From contig NZ_KB913033.1 of assembly GCF_000384235.1 (NCBI RefSeq), positions 2,292,687 to 2,356,686 of the forward strand: 64,000 nucleotides of DNA, read 5' to 3'. Positions 28,074 to 37,943 of this stretch are shown piece by piece. Below the pieces are notes generated by a model. The model did no database searches. It had not been told where the DNA came from and saw nothing but the letters and a program-made list of their open reading frames with translations. The position numbers and the translations under genes are program-made. Every line of letters begins with the position of its first letter. Within the stretch, counting starts at the first letter, position 1. The stretch comes from Hydrogenovibrio halophilus DSM 15072. GTDB lineage: Bacteria > Pseudomonadota > Gammaproteobacteria > Thiomicrospirales > Thiomicrospiraceae.

Positions 28074-29072
28074 CTATGACAGACAGCGCTTCTCCAACCA
28101 GCTTATTGTCCGGGAAACCTGACTGGGCAAAGCCTGTTCAAACGGGTCCAGTTTCAGCATGTCTTCTTCTTTGCGTAACCAGGTCAGCTGACGTTTGGCC
28201 AGTTGCCGGGTCGCGGTTTTGGCATTGGCCACAAAGGTGTCGTAATCGATCTCGCCATGACAGTAGGACCAGGCCTGGCGATAGCCCACACTGCGAATCG
28301 AAGGCAGATCGGCATGCAAGCCCGGTTGGGCAAACAGCGCTTGCGCCTCTCTGACAAACCCGGCGTCAAGCATCTGTTCAAAGCGCTGCTCAATCACCGT
28401 GTGCAAACGCTTGCGGTCACCCGGAATCAAACCGACCTTGATCAACTGCCATTGTTCGCTGGCGTGATTTTGGGCGGTCTGCTGATGCACGCTCAGCGGT
28501 GTGCCAGTCAGCTCATACACTTCCAGCGCCCGTACCAGCCGCTGCGCATCATTGGCATGAATGCGGGCTGCCACCACCGGGTCTACCACCATCAGCCGAG
28601 CGTGCAGAGCATGAGGGTCTTTCTGCCAGGCCTGGTAAAGCCGTTCCCGCAACGCCGGGTCCGCCTGAGGCAGATCGGCCAGCCCGTTTTGCATGGCATG
28701 AAAATACATCATGGTGCCGCCGACCAGAACCGGCAAACGGCCATTGGCCCAGATATGCTCCACCGCCTGAGACACATCCTCCAAAAACTCCGAGACCGAA
28801 TAAGGCTGTGCCGGTGGCAGGATGTCAATCAGATGATGCGCGACCTGAGTGCGCTCGGACTGAGTGGGCTTGGCGGTGCCAATGTCCATGCCCTGATAAA
28901 TCAGCGCCGAGTCCACACTGACCAGCTCCACTGGCAACTGTTCGGCCACTGCCATCGACAGGGCGCTTTTGCCGGAAGCCGTAGGGCCCATGATCGCCAG
29001 CACACAACGTTTGGCCAGCAGCTGATCCAACCTGTCTGAGTGCCTGGGACCGCCCAACAAATCGCCGACCAT
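28074..29072 (-). CDS. miaA: tRNA dimethylallyltransferase
   Basis: The 332-residue enzyme prenylates adenine 37 of tRNAs reading UNN codons. P-loop GPTASGKSAL, VSVDSALIYQGMDIGTAKP, HHLIDILPP, VGGTMMYFHA and RQLAKRQLTWLR are all diagnostic. ATG 29072 overlaps the mutL stop (TGATG). The frame extends 25 codons further into mutL without homology. The mutL-miaA-hfq-hflX order is conserved. Two iterated palindromes lie inside, one encoding LYQAWQK and one at the conserved GYRQAWSY. Confidence 0.97.
   Translation of the reverse strand: MVGDLLGGPRHSDRLDQLLAKRCVLAIMGPTASGKSALSMAVAEQLPVELVSVDSALIYQGMDIGTAKPTQSERTQVAHHLIDILPPAQPYSVSEFLEDVSQAVEHIWANGRLPVLVGGTMMYFHAMQNGLADLPQADPALRERLYQAWQKDPHALHARLMVVDPVVAARIHANDAQRLVRALEVYELTGTPLSVHQQTAQNHASEQWQLIKVGLIPGDRKRLHTVIEQRFEQMLDAGFVREAQALFAQPGLHADLPSIRSVGYRQAWSYCHGEIDYDTFVANAKTATRQLAKRQLTWLRKEEDMLKLDPFEQALPSQVSRTISWLEKRCLS
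28269..28278. repeat. Iterated palindrome in miaA (C-terminal half)
   Basis: Read as CAG GCC TGG in VGYRQAWSY, a position where the MiaA family itself conserves R-Q-x-W. This copy may therefore partly reflect protein constraint. Confidence 0.65.
28626..28635. repeat. Iterated palindrome in miaA (middle)
   Basis: Read as CAG GCC TGG in RLYQAWQKD, a variable helix of MiaA. It is 357 bp from the previous copy. Confidence 0.75.
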
Positions 29073-31021
29073 CACTGACCTCTCATAAACAGACGGTCGA
29101 GTTCGCCCATGCTCAACTGCACCCAGGTCGGGCGCCCGTGATTGCATTGGGCCGAGCGTTCGGTCTGTTCCATATCCCGAAGCAACGCATTCATTTCTTC
29201 CAGCGTCAAATGGCGGTTGGCACGCACCGATCCATGGCAGGCCATGGTGCTTAGCATGTGATTGACCAGGGTTTCGGACACGTCCGTCTGCCCCTGTTCG
29301 GCAAAATCGGCCAGCATATCCACAAACAACTGGGCCACATCGGTCTGCGCCAGCAGACTGGGCACTTCGGTCAGCTTCACCTGTTCAGGACCAAACGCTT
29401 CGGCATAAAATCCGAACCGGGCAAACTCCGCCTGAAACTGCTCCCAGACACGCACATCGGAGGCCTCCAACCGCACCACCACCGGCACCAGCAAGGGCTG
29501 GGTCACCAGCCTTGCCTCAGCCCACTGCCGCTTCAGCCTTTCATAAACAATGCGCTCGTGAGCGGCATGCATGTCGACCAGCACCATGCCCTGCTCGTTT
29601 TCAGCCAGAATGAAAACCCCATGAATCTGTGCCTTGGCAAAGCCCAGATAGGGATGATCGGCTGTGGAATCCACCTGCTCCGACCGGCCGATGTGATCTT
29701 CAGGCCGAGGCAACTGATCGGGCGATGGCGCAATCTGATAGTGGGCCAGCGATTCATGAACCCCTGACGGAAAACCGGGCTGAGTAGACGACGAAAACGA
29801 AGACGGCTGCTGAAAAGCCATGGACGCCTGATGCCCCTGCTGGCCTGTCTCAGCCGTTTGAAATCCGGGCGCGGAAGCGCTGCCTGACGTGGTTCCCGAC
29901 CTCTCTCGCTGCAACGATTCGGAGCGGTCACTCTGGGATGCCGATCCCACCAGCGGTTGCGACACCGCGTCACGCACGGTTCGGCGCAGAAAATCATACA
30001 CCCGACGCCCGTCGGCAAAGCGCACTTCGTACTTGGCCGGATGCACGTTCACATCCACGCTTTCCGGCGGAATCTGCAGAAACAGCACATAGGCCGGATG
30101 GCGTCCGTGATACATCACATCCGCATAGGCCTGTTTGACCGCATAAGACAACAGGCGGTCACGCACAATGCGGCCATTGACAAACAGATACTGCATGTCC
30201 GCCTGCGCACGATGAAAGCTGGGCTGGGCCACCCAACCGGTCAGACGCGATTCCTGTGCCGAAAAATCCAGCTTCAAGGCATTGTCCACAAACGGCGCGC
30301 CCATCAGATGGCTCAAGCGCTGGCGCTCGCTGTCTTCATCGGTGACTGGCGTGACCTGACGTACGGTTTTCTGATTGTGGACCAGCTTGACAGCCACATC
30401 CGGTCGGGAGAGCATGATCCGGCGGACCAGCTGTTCGATCTGACTGAACTCCGTGCGTTCCTGACGCAGGAACTTTTTTCGGGCCGGGGTATTGTAAAAC
30501 AGATCGCGGACTTCCACCCGCGTGCCCACCGGATGCGCCACCGGCTCAGGCGGCGTCCACTGGCCGTCGCTTTGCACCTGAATTTTCCAGGCCGCCGTCT
30601 GCGAGGGCGTGCGACTGGTGAGCGAACAGCGGGAGACGGAGCTGATACTGGCCAGGGCTTCGCCACGAAAGCCCAGTGTGGCCACGCCAACCAAGTCCTG
30701 AGGGGTGTGAATTTTACTGGTGGCATGGCGACTGACCGCCAGCGACAATTGCTCTTTGGGAATGCCGGAACCGTTGTCCGTGACCTGAATGGCTTTGTGA
30801 CCGCCCGCCTCGATCGCCACGCTGACCTGTGTGGCCCCTGAATCGAGGGCGTTTTCGAGCAGCTCTTTGACCACCGAGGCCGGGCGCTCCACCACCTCTC
30901 CGGCCGCAATCTGGTCGGCCAGATGCGACGGCAGCACGGCGATGTCAGCCGCGGACAAACGAGCAGCCTTTTCGGCCTTTTGGGCGTCTGGTTCGTTCAA
31001 GTTCAAGAGTGGTGTGCGCAA
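29072..31021 (-). CDS. mutL: DNA mismatch repair protein MutL (endonuclease-type)
   Basis: The 649-residue protein has an N-terminal GHKL ATPase (LLENALDSGAT, VTDNGSGIP, TLGFRGEALASI), a linker rich in Ser/Gln (about 340-450), and a C-terminal dimerisation domain. The C-terminal domain carries DMHAAHERIVYE (matching the endonuclease signature DQHA-x2-E-x4-E), ACHGSVRA and CNHGRPT, so this MutL probably nicks DNA itself, as in bacteria without MutH. It begins after 23 residues of non-conserved leader before VLPSHLADQIAAGEVV; a later start is possible. It is 57 nt downstream of amiC. Confidence 0.96.
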   Translation of the reverse strand: MRTPLLNLNEPDAQKAEKAARLSAADIAVLPSHLADQIAAGEVVERPASVVKELLENALDSGATQVSVAIEAGGHKAIQVTDNGSGIPKEQLSLAVSRHATSKIHTPQDLVGVATLGFRGEALASISSVSRCSLTSRTPSQTAAWKIQVQSDGQWTPPEPVAHPVGTRVEVRDLFYNTPARKKFLRQERTEFSQIEQLVRRIMLSRPDVAVKLVHNQKTVRQVTPVTDEDSERQRLSHLMGAPFVDNALKLDFSAQESRLTGWVAQPSFHRAQADMQYLFVNGRIVRDRLLSYAVKQAYADVMYHGRHPAYVLFLQIPPESVDVNVHPAKYEVRFADGRRVYDFLRRTVRDAVSQPLVGSASQSDRSESLQRERSGTTSGSASAPGFQTAETGQQGHQASMAFQQPSSFSSSTQPGFPSGVHESLAHYQIAPSPDQLPRPEDHIGRSEQVDSTADHPYLGFAKAQIHGVFILAENEQGMVLVDMHAAHERIVYERLKRQWAEARLVTQPLLVPVVVRLEASDVRVWEQFQAEFARFGFYAEAFGPEQVKLTEVPSLLAQTDVAQLFVDMLADFAEQGQTDVSETLVNHMLSTMACHGSVRANRHLTLEEMNALLRDMEQTERSAQCNHGRPTWVQLSMGELDRLFMRGQ

Positions 31022-31078
31022 GAATCAGTCATGGGGGCGATTATACGACGCCCCCAAACAGGTTTCAAAGAGATTGGT

Positions 31079-32605
31079 TTAAAGTGACGCCAGAACGGTG
31101 TCGGAAACCGGAATTTTCAACCGTTTGCCCACATACAGACGGTCGGCTTTTTGAATGTGGTTGATTTTTTTGAGCTGATGCGTCGTCAACTGATAGTTGG
31201 CCGCGATCTGAGACAGGGTATCGCCCGGGCGCACCCGATACTGCACATAAAGCTGTTCGCCCCAGCGCGGCTGATCCCCATGCTGGGAAACAAATCGTTG
31301 CAACCCTCTGACCAGTGCGTCGCCCATCTGGTTGTGGAACCAGGGCGATTGCAGGTTTTTCAAATCCTTGGCATTGGAAATAAACGCCGTTTCCAGCAAA
31401 ATCGAAGGCATGTCAATGGATTTCAGCACAGCAAAATCGGCTGTCTGCACCTGACGTTTGTGCATGTGGACACGCACCCCCAGCTCACTCAACAAGGCAT
31501 TGGCCAGCTTGCGACTGGCCCGGATGTTGGCCGCCCGGCTCAGACCCGTCAGCACATAGGCCCGATCCGCCCGGGTTTTCAGGCGCACATCCTGCAGGGT
31601 GTTGCCGCCATGGGTTTTGAGCAGAGACGACACTCTGGCACCTGCACCACGCGCCGCCAGAATGTAGGCCGAGCCCCCGCGCACCCGCTCGTCCCCAAAC
31701 GCATCGGCATGCAGGGAAATAAAAATGTCCGCGTCCTGCTTCTGCGCCAGCCGCACCCGTTCCTTGAGCGGCAAAAAACGATCGCTGGTTCGGGTCAGCA
31801 CCGCGCGCATGCCCGGGGCCGCATCAATGCGCTTTTTGATGCGCTTGGCCATCGAAAGAATCACATGTTTTTCGTAAACCCCATTGCGGGCAATGGCACC
31901 GGTATCAAAACCGCCATGCCCAGGGTCCAGCGCCACCACCAGTTCACGGGGCGACTCAGAGACCTCCTTGAGCAGCTTGCGGGTGGCTTGCGGCTCAGGC
32001 TCGGGCTGAGTTGACGCCGCGTTTTCCAGTTTTGATCGGGAAGCCGTACGAGTCTGCGCCGGTTTTGCTTTTGGCGTGTCTGCTTTTTTGGCGGCAGGCT
32101 TTTTAGTGGCCGTCAACTGTTTGGGCGCATCCTGACGGTTCATGGCCACAACCGGGTATTTCAGATCCACCACCACACGCTCGTCCATTCCTTTTCGGGC
32201 GGCCAGCGTGAAATACTCATAAAACAACGCGTCTTTCAGGTCCAGCACCACGCGGGTACGATTGGTCTGGTTTTTGACCCGGATTCGCTGGAGCCGCTTG
32301 TCATCCAGATTGCGCCGCTCAAATCCCAGACCGTTGTCGGCCCCGTAAAAATCCAACACAATCCGGGCCGGATTGTCCAGCGTCCAGACTTTGAACGTCT
32401 GATTCTGTTTGATCTCAAAAACCACCCGGGTATGATCGGGGCCCTGTCCGAAACGCACCTTGGTCAGCGTGGTGTCGGCCATGACCTGAGAAGACAGAGA
32501 CAGCAGCCCCACCAACGCCATCAACACCACCAGCCATCGTTTCAGTCGACCGCTGCTGCGATTCGGGCGCGCCGAACCAGCGTGTAAAAACAGATTGTTT
32601 TGCAT
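31079..32605 (-). CDS. N-acetylmuramoyl-L-alanine amidase with AMIN and LysM domains (AmiC/AmiB type)
   Basis: The 508-residue periplasmic protein has a basic N-terminus and signal peptide (about 1-43, ending SSQVMA), an AMIN domain (about 45-150) that targets the septum, a Lys/Ala/Thr linker, an Amidase_3 zinc domain (about 205-430: VALDPGHGGFDTGAI, E in YEKHV, SLHADAF, LLETAFISN), and a C-terminal LysM (about 455-500, YRVRPGDTLSQIAANYQL). It cleaves the stem peptide from MurNAc during cell separation. ATG 32605 with GGTGAGG upstream was chosen; the 88-codon extension lacks a signal sequence. tsaE-amiC-mutL is a conserved order. Confidence 0.93.
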   Translation of the reverse strand: MQNNLFLHAGSARPNRSSGRLKRWLVVLMALVGLLSLSSQVMADTTLTKVRFGQGPDHTRVVFEIKQNQTFKVWTLDNPARIVLDFYGADNGLGFERRNLDDKRLQRIRVKNQTNRTRVVLDLKDALFYEYFTLAARKGMDERVVVDLKYPVVAMNRQDAPKQLTATKKPAAKKADTPKAKPAQTRTASRSKLENAASTQPEPEPQATRKLLKEVSESPRELVVALDPGHGGFDTGAIARNGVYEKHVILSMAKRIKKRIDAAPGMRAVLTRTSDRFLPLKERVRLAQKQDADIFISLHADAFGDERVRGGSAYILAARGAGARVSSLLKTHGGNTLQDVRLKTRADRAYVLTGLSRAANIRASRKLANALLSELGVRVHMHKRQVQTADFAVLKSIDMPSILLETAFISNAKDLKNLQSPWFHNQMGDALVRGLQRFVSQHGDQPRWGEQLYVQYRVRPGDTLSQIAANYQLTTHQLKKINHIQKADRLYVGKRLKIPVSDTVLASL

Positions 32606-32694
32606 AACCTCACCTGCCTGGTTTGTTATGTTTGAAATAAGACGAACTTCAGACAAACAAACTTTGTGCCAGGTTTGGATAAAATGGGAAATAT

Positions 32695-33252
32695 TCACGT
32701 TTTCATGCCCGGATTTTTCAGTGCCAACCCCGCCAGCAACCGTCGTCCCGCCTCGGTTCTGGCTTCCACAGCCAGATGCCGACCGGCTTCGAGCTGATTG
32801 GGGTCGGCCAAAGTCAGCCGACAAATCAAATCCGGCGATGGCAGAACCCCTTCGCCTTTCTGCGGCCATTCCACCAGTGCCAATGACGGCGCTTTCAACA
32901 GGTCTCGTACCCCCAGAAACTCCAGCTCCTCCGGGTCGCCCAGACGATAACAGTCGAAATGCACAATCTGGGAAGACACAGGATCACCCTGCGCCCCAGA
33001 CAGTTCGACCGGATAAGTTTCCACCAGGGTAAAGGTCGGACTTTTCACCTTTTGCTCAGGCAGAAACCGCTGCACCAGTGCCCGGGCAAACGTGGATTTT
33101 CCGGCCCCCAGATCACCATACAAGGACACCGAAAGCGCGGCCAACTCAGCCTGAGGCGTCGCCAGCAGCCAGTCGGCATAGGCGTCCGCCAACCACTGGG
33201 CGCATTGCCGGGTTTGCGACTCATCTTTTAACCAGGCCTGGTAAGTTTTCAT
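32695..33252 (-). CDS. tsaE: TsaE, tRNA t6A biosynthesis ATPase
   Basis: The 185-residue P-loop protein has SLYGDLGAGKSTFARAL (about 44-60), KSPTFTLVETY and HFDCYRLGDPEELEFLGVRD, all TsaE signatures. With TsaB and TsaD it makes threonylcarbamoyl-adenosine 37. The first residues MKTYQAWLK are encoded across an iterated palindrome that begins 12 nt inside the gene. It heads the long minus-strand run and is divergent from queG. Confidence 0.95.
   Translation of the reverse strand: MKTYQAWLKDESQTRQCAQWLADAYADWLLATPQAELAALSVSLYGDLGAGKSTFARALVQRFLPEQKVKSPTFTLVETYPVELSGAQGDPVSSQIVHFDCYRLGDPEELEFLGVRDLLKAPSLALVEWPQKGEGVLPSPDLICRLTLADPNQLEAGRHLAVEARTEAGRRLLAGLALKNPGMKT
33232..33241. repeat. Iterated palindrome at the 5' end of tsaE
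   Basis: Codons 5-7 of tsaE (Gln-Ala-Trp). It is flanked by TTTTA and TAAG, as in the intergenic copies, and lies in the poorly conserved N-terminus. Confidence 0.75.
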
Positions 33253-33367
33253 GTTTCATTTCACCCATTATTCAGCAAACACACAGGAGACGTCCTCCCC
33301 TTTGCCCAAAAGACTCTGGTAGAATTCTGAGCCATCCACTCATCAATGTCCAATCGCCTTGCACTCT

Positions 33368-34612
33368 ATGCCTAAAACCATGCCTTCCTCCATCGACAAC
33401 CGCTATCAGACACTTGGTCACCAGATCAAAGCCGCGGCCTTGCGTCTGGGATTTGCCGATCTGGGCATTACCGACACCGATCTGTCGGAGTGGGAACCGC
33501 ATTTTCTGGATTGGCTTCGCCGCGAGCATCACGGTGAGATGAGCTATATGGCCCGACACGGACACAAACGCACACGGCCGCAGGCACTGGTACCGGGCAC
33601 CCTGCGCATCCTCAGCGTGCGCATGAACTATTATGACACCGGCGCCGCCGACCCGGTTGACACCCTGCAAACCCAGACCCGGGCGTATGTGTCGCGCTAT
33701 GCGCTCAACCGTGATTACCACAAGCTGATGCGCAAACGTCTGAACCAACTGGCGCAGGAGATCGAACAACTGATCGCCGAAGCCGGTTTGAGCGACGACT
33801 TTCCTGATCCGCAATGGCGGCCTTTTTGCGATTCGGCGCCGGTGCTGGAACGCCCGCTGGCGCAAAAAGCCGGACTGGGGTTTACCGGCAAAAACAGCCT
33901 CTTGATCCATCCCCGCGCCGGTTCCTGGTTTTTTCTGGGCGAACTTTACACCAACCTGCCATTACCGCTGGACGAACCGGTTCAAAAACAAGGTTGTGGT
34001 CCCTGTCAGGCCTGTCTACAGGAGTGCCCGACCGGCGCCATTGTCGGCAATGGGGTGGTGGACGCCCGGCGCTGTGTGTCGTATCTGACCATCGAATACG
34101 ATGGCGTGATTCCGGAGCCGTTGCGCGCACAAATGGGCAACCGCATTTACGGCTGTGACGACTGTCAGCTGGTCTGTCCCTGGAACCGGTTCAGTGTCAA
34201 AACAGAGGAACCGGCCTTTTCACCCCGTTCGCCACTGGACGCACCCGACCTGCTCGACCTCTGGAAATGGTCGTCCGACAGCTTTTACCGGTTTTTTGAA
34301 GGCTCGCCCATCCGACGCATCGGCTATGACAAATGGCGTCGCAACCTGTGCGTGGCGTTGGGCAATGCGCTGGAAGACACTGACACGTCCTGCGAGATTC
34401 TGCAGGCGCTGGAACAGACCCGCGATGTCACCGACCTGCTGGCACCGCACTTGAACTGGGCCAAAGCCCGTCATCAGGCGGTCGTGACCGGCACGCTCTG
34501 CCCCACGCCCGTTTTTCGTCACAAGGGGCATCCGGCTCAGGTCCGGCGTTACGTGCTTCCGCCACGCATTCCGGTGCGCGCCGCTCACAACCGATCGAAA
34601 ATCGAGCCCTGA
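33368..34612 (+). CDS. queG: Epoxyqueuosine reductase
   Basis: The 414-residue cobalamin and Fe-S enzyme reduces epoxyqueuosine to queuosine in tRNA. It shows LGFADLGITDTDL, MSYMARHGHKRTRP, CDSAPVLERPLAQKAGLGF, and two 4Fe-4S motifs: CGPCQACLQECPTGAI and YGCDDCQLVCPWN with the partner cysteine in RRCVSYL. There is no clear ribosome site. ATG 33368 was chosen; TTG 33359 and ATG 33380 are alternatives. It overlaps the convergent dGTPase by 28 bp. It completes the pathway with queA and tgt. Confidence 0.95.
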   Translation: MPKTMPSSIDNRYQTLGHQIKAAALRLGFADLGITDTDLSEWEPHFLDWLRREHHGEMSYMARHGHKRTRPQALVPGTLRILSVRMNYYDTGAADPVDTLQTQTRAYVSRYALNRDYHKLMRKRLNQLAQEIEQLIAEAGLSDDFPDPQWRPFCDSAPVLERPLAQKAGLGFTGKNSLLIHPRAGSWFFLGELYTNLPLPLDEPVQKQGCGPCQACLQECPTGAIVGNGVVDARRCVSYLTIEYDGVIPEPLRAQMGNRIYGCDDCQLVCPWNRFSVKTEEPAFSPRSPLDAPDLLDLWKWSSDSFYRFFEGSPIRRIGYDKWRRNLCVALGNALEDTDTSCEILQALEQTRDVTDLLAPHLNWAKARHQAVVTGTLCPTPVFRHKGHPAQVRRYVLPPRIPVRAAHNRSKIEP

Positions 34613-35988
34613 GTGGCGCTGAAAAATTTGTTATACAGTCGCGAAGCGTAGGTGTTGGTCATGCCGGCGATGTAGTCACAGATCACTCGTTGCTGCGCCC
34701 GTTCCGACCCGGCGCGTTCGTACTTGGCAAAGGTGTTGCGCGGCAACAGTGCCTGCGGATTGGCCCGCAACGACTTGAACAGTTCCAGCACAATCAACTG
34801 CCCTTTGTATTCCATCCCTTTCACTTCGGGCAAAGTGATCACGTATCGGTACACAAACCGTTTCAGCAATTCCAGCACCGCCATCTCACCTTCGCCCAAT
34901 CGTGCCTGATAACGCAACAACGGATGCTCGAAATCCGGATGTTCGTCAATGCGGATGCTTTCGATCATAATGCCGACCATGTGACTGATCGCATGTTTGC
35001 GATCCTTGGAGCGCGGGCTGAACAAGCGCTCGGTCATGGTGTCATCCCAGAGCGGGTGCGCCTGAAACACCTCACTGTGAATGACCTCGTCACACCACAG
35101 TTCTTTGGGCACCATGCCCATCGCCACCGCATCCTCCAGGTCATGAATGCCGTAAGCAATGTCATCCGCCAGTTCCATAATGGTGGTGTCCAACCCTGTG
35201 TGGCCGGTGCGGTCAAATCCGTCCTTAACCGGGGTCAGCCGGGTAAACGCTTGGCGGTCTGTGTCACTGAAAGGGGCCAACACCCACTCAAACACGTGCG
35301 CCTCATCCCGATAAAGGCTTTTGGGCGGATGCCACTGGCGCATGCTCAGAGTCCGAAAGTCACTGACTTCGGGCTCGTCGCAACGCGACAGATAATCGGG
35401 CCAGGTGTGAATCACATCGTCATAAATCGCCGGATACTTGAGCACCCCCAAGGTGGCTCGACGCGACAGATCAATGCCATTTTTGGCGGTGTATTCGCCC
35501 AGCTTGGCCAGAATCCGCAGGGTCTGGGCATTGCCTTCAAAACCGCCATACTGGCGCATCATGTAATTCAGTGCGGTTTCACCGCCATGACCGTAAGGCG
35601 GGTGCCCCAGGTCATGGGCCAGACAGATGGCTTCGATCAGATAAAACGACGGCAACCAATCCAGCCACGGCGGCGTTGGTCCCTGAGTCTCTTTTTCCAG
35701 GGCCACGGTCACCAACTGTTCGACCAGCCCCGAACCAATCTGAGCCACCTCCATGGAATGGGTGAGGCGGGTCCGGTAAAAATCCGATTCGTTCAGGCCG
35801 AAAATCTGGGTTTTGGCCTGCAGACGCCGAAAGGACGCCGAATGAATCACTCTGGCCCGGTCGCGCTGGTACACAATCCGGGGTGATCGCGCCGGTTTTT
35901 CTGCCAACCAATCGGTGTAACGCTCGGTCCAAACCCGCATTTCCTGATCCACTTGTGACGATTGCACCCTGACTCCCTGTTTGTTCAT
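34585..35988 (-). CDS. HD-domain deoxyguanosine triphosphatase (Dgt-like, anti-phage dGTPase type)
   Basis: About 467 residues. The HD-domain metal ligands appear in RLTHSMEVAQ, CLAHDLGHPPYGHGGE and the later ELADDIAYGIHDLEDAV. The opening RIVYQRDRARVIHSASFRRL and YRTRLTHS match Dgt homologues of the type annotated as anti-phage dGTPases. These hydrolyse dGTP to deoxyguanosine and triphosphate. The start is uncertain: ATG 36021, 35988 or 35940 are all possible, none with a good ribosome site. No other defence genes adjoin it, so a housekeeping role in dNTP pools is equally possible. Confidence 0.85.
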   Translation of the reverse strand: MNKQGVRVQSSQVDQEMRVWTERYTDWLAEKPARSPRIVYQRDRARVIHSASFRRLQAKTQIFGLNESDFYRTRLTHSMEVAQIGSGLVEQLVTVALEKETQGPTPPWLDWLPSFYLIEAICLAHDLGHPPYGHGGETALNYMMRQYGGFEGNAQTLRILAKLGEYTAKNGIDLSRRATLGVLKYPAIYDDVIHTWPDYLSRCDEPEVSDFRTLSMRQWHPPKSLYRDEAHVFEWVLAPFSDTDRQAFTRLTPVKDGFDRTGHTGLDTTIMELADDIAYGIHDLEDAVAMGMVPKELWCDEVIHSEVFQAHPLWDDTMTERLFSPRSKDRKHAISHMVGIMIESIRIDEHPDFEHPLLRYQARLGEGEMAVLELLKRFVYRYVITLPEVKGMEYKGQLIVLELFKSLRANPQALLPRNTFAKYERAGSERAQQRVICDYIAGMTNTYASRLYNKFFSATQGSIFDRL

Positions 35989-36112
35989 GATTTTGTACAG
36001 TTTAGCGGTTGTCTGCATCAAAGTCAGCCGCTGAATGGCTGATGACAGCGCCGAGACATGATAAAATCACAGGATTATTTGAAACGTCACTCTACAGGAT
36101 GCACTCCCCGTT

Positions 36113-37828
36113 ATGAAAACCTCTGCTCTTTTGCTTGCCACAACCCGTGAAACCCCAGCCGATGCGGTGGTGATCAGCCATCAGTTAATGCTTCGTGCCG
36201 GTCTGATTCGGCCACTGGCCGGCGGGCTCTATAACTGGTTGCCATTGGGTCTGAGAGTCTTGCGCAAAGTCGAGCGCATTGTCCGGGAGGAAATGGACCG
36301 GGCCGACGCACAGGAATTGCTGATGCCGGTGGTCCAGCCGATGGAACTCTGGGACGAATCCGGTCGCGGCCCCGATTACGGGCCTGAATTGCTGCGTTTC
36401 AAGGACCGCCACCAGCGCGATTTTGTGCTGGGACCCACGCACGAAGAAATCATCACCGATCTGGTGCGCAAGGAAATTCGAAGCTACAAGCAACTGCCCG
36501 CCAACTTTTACCAGATTCAGACCAAATTCCGCGATGAAATCCGTCCGCGCTTCGGGGTCATGCGCGCCCGCGAATTCACGATGAAAGACGCCTATTCGTT
36601 TCATATGGACACCGAGTGTCTGCAAAAAACCTATGAGGTGATGTTCGACACCTACAGCCGAATCTTCGCCCGTCTGGGACTGGATTTTCGGGCGGTTCAG
36701 GCCGACACCGGTGCCATTGGCGGCGAAGGATCGCACGAATTTCATGTATTGGCCGACTCGGGCGAAGACGCCATCGCCTTTTCCGATCAGTCGGACTTTG
36801 CGGCCAATGTGGAGCTGGCCGAAGCGGTCGCCCCCAACCGGGCACGTCCGGCCCCGTCGGTCGATCTGGAAAAAATTGCCACCCCGGATCGGCACAGCAT
36901 TGAAGACGTCTGCGGTTTCCTGCAGATCAAAAAGAAACAGGTTGTCAAAACCCTGATTGTGGAAGGCGCGGATGAGGCCCGTCCACTGGTCGCGCTGGTT
37001 TTGCGCGGCGATCACGCCCTCAATGAACTCAAAGCGGAAAAACACCCGCTGATCAAAGCACCCCTGACCTTTGCCGACGACGCCCGGATACGCCAGGCGC
37101 TTGCCTGCTCTCCCGGTTCCATCGGGCCGATCAATCTGGACATGCCGGTTCTGGTGGATCGCAGTGCCGAAAAAATGGCCGATTTTGTCTGCGGTGCCAA
37201 CGAAGAAGGTCACCATTTTAGCGGCGCGAACTGGGAGCGAGACGCCCAGTTTGACGAAATCGTGGACCTGCGCAATGTGGTCAAAGGCGATCCCAGCCCG
37301 GATGGACACGGCAAACTCAACATCGCACGCGGCATTGAAGTCGGCCACATCTTCCAGCTGGGCAACAAGTATTCCGAAGCCCTCAATGCCACGGTGCTCA
37401 ATGAACATTCACGTGCTCAGGTGCTGGAAATGGGCTGCTACGGCATCGGCGTCAGCCGTGTGGTCGCGGCCGCCATCGAACAGAATCACGACGACAAAGG
37501 CATTGTCTGGCCCGAACCCATTGCCCCGTTTGAGGTGTGCATTGTACCCATGCAGATGCACAAGTCGCCCCGCGTGGAAGCGGCCGCCAACAAGCTCTAT
37601 CAGACACTGAAAGACAAAGGGGTGGAGGTTTTGTTTGACAACCGCAAGGAGCGTCCCGGCGTCATGTTCAACGACATGGAGCTGATCGGCATCCCCCACC
37701 GCATCGTCATTGGCGAGCGCGGCCTGGACAAGGACATGATCGAATACAAGCATCGCCGTGATGACCAGCCTCAGGACGTACCGGCCGAAACCTTCGTCGA
37801 GTTCCTGCTGGACCGATTGCAACGCTGA
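36113..37828 (+). CDS. proS: Prolyl-tRNA synthetase (bacterial type)
   Basis: A 571-residue class II synthetase: motif 1 in [21 protein letters not shown], motif 2 [19 protein letters not shown], the YbaK-like editing insertion (about 225-385, with [13 protein letters not shown] and [11 protein letters not shown]), motif 3 [17 protein letters not shown], and an anticodon-binding C-terminal domain. It charges tRNA-Pro in the cytosol. Monocistronic. Termination probably occurs at the palindrome 37903-37926. Confidence 0.98.
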   Translation: MKTSALLLATTRETPADAVVISHQLMLRAGLIRPLAGGLYNWLPLGLRVLRKVERIVREEMDRADAQELLMPVVQPMELWDESGRGPDYGPELLRFKDRHQRDFVLGPTHEEIITDLVRKEIRSYKQLPANFYQIQTKFRDEIRPRFGVMRAREFTMKDAYSFHMDTECLQKTYEVMFDTYSRIFARLGLDFRAVQADTGAIGGEGSHEFHVLADSGEDAIAFSDQSDFAANVELAEAVAPNRARPAPSVDLEKIATPDRHSIEDVCGFLQIKKKQVVKTLIVEGADEARPLVALVLRGDHALNELKAEKHPLIKAPLTFADDARIRQALACSPGSIGPINLDMPVLVDRSAEKMADFVCGANEEGHHFSGANWERDAQFDEIVDLRNVVKGDPSPDGHGKLNIARGIEVGHIFQLGNKYSEALNATVLNEHSRAQVLEMGCYGIGVSRVVAAAIEQNHDDKGIVWPEPIAPFEVCIVPMQMHKSPRVEAAANKLYQTLKDKGVEVLFDNRKERPGVMFNDMELIGIPHRIVIGERGLDKDMIEYKHRRDDQPQDVPAETFVEFLLDRLQR

Positions 37829-37902
37829 TGGCGCTTTCAGCCCGGCCCGGGACAAGCATTGGCAGGCTCTGAAAAACACGGGAAAAGCATGATCAAAAGG
37901 CC

Positions 37903-37926
37903 TTTTTAACCAGGCCTGGTTAAAAA
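37903..37926. repeat. Iterated palindrome copy (core 37910-37919), convergent intergenic
   Basis: AACCAGGCCTGGTT is flanked by five T and five A, a perfect 24-bp palindrome. It lies between the convergent proS and diguanylate cyclase genes. It is the most symmetric copy in the window and a likely bidirectional terminator. Confidence 0.85.
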
Positions 37927-37943
37927 CAGGTCGAAATCCCGTT

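Noticed and set aside
36185..37408. 407-codon minus-strand open frame
   Set aside because: Antisense to proS; shadow.
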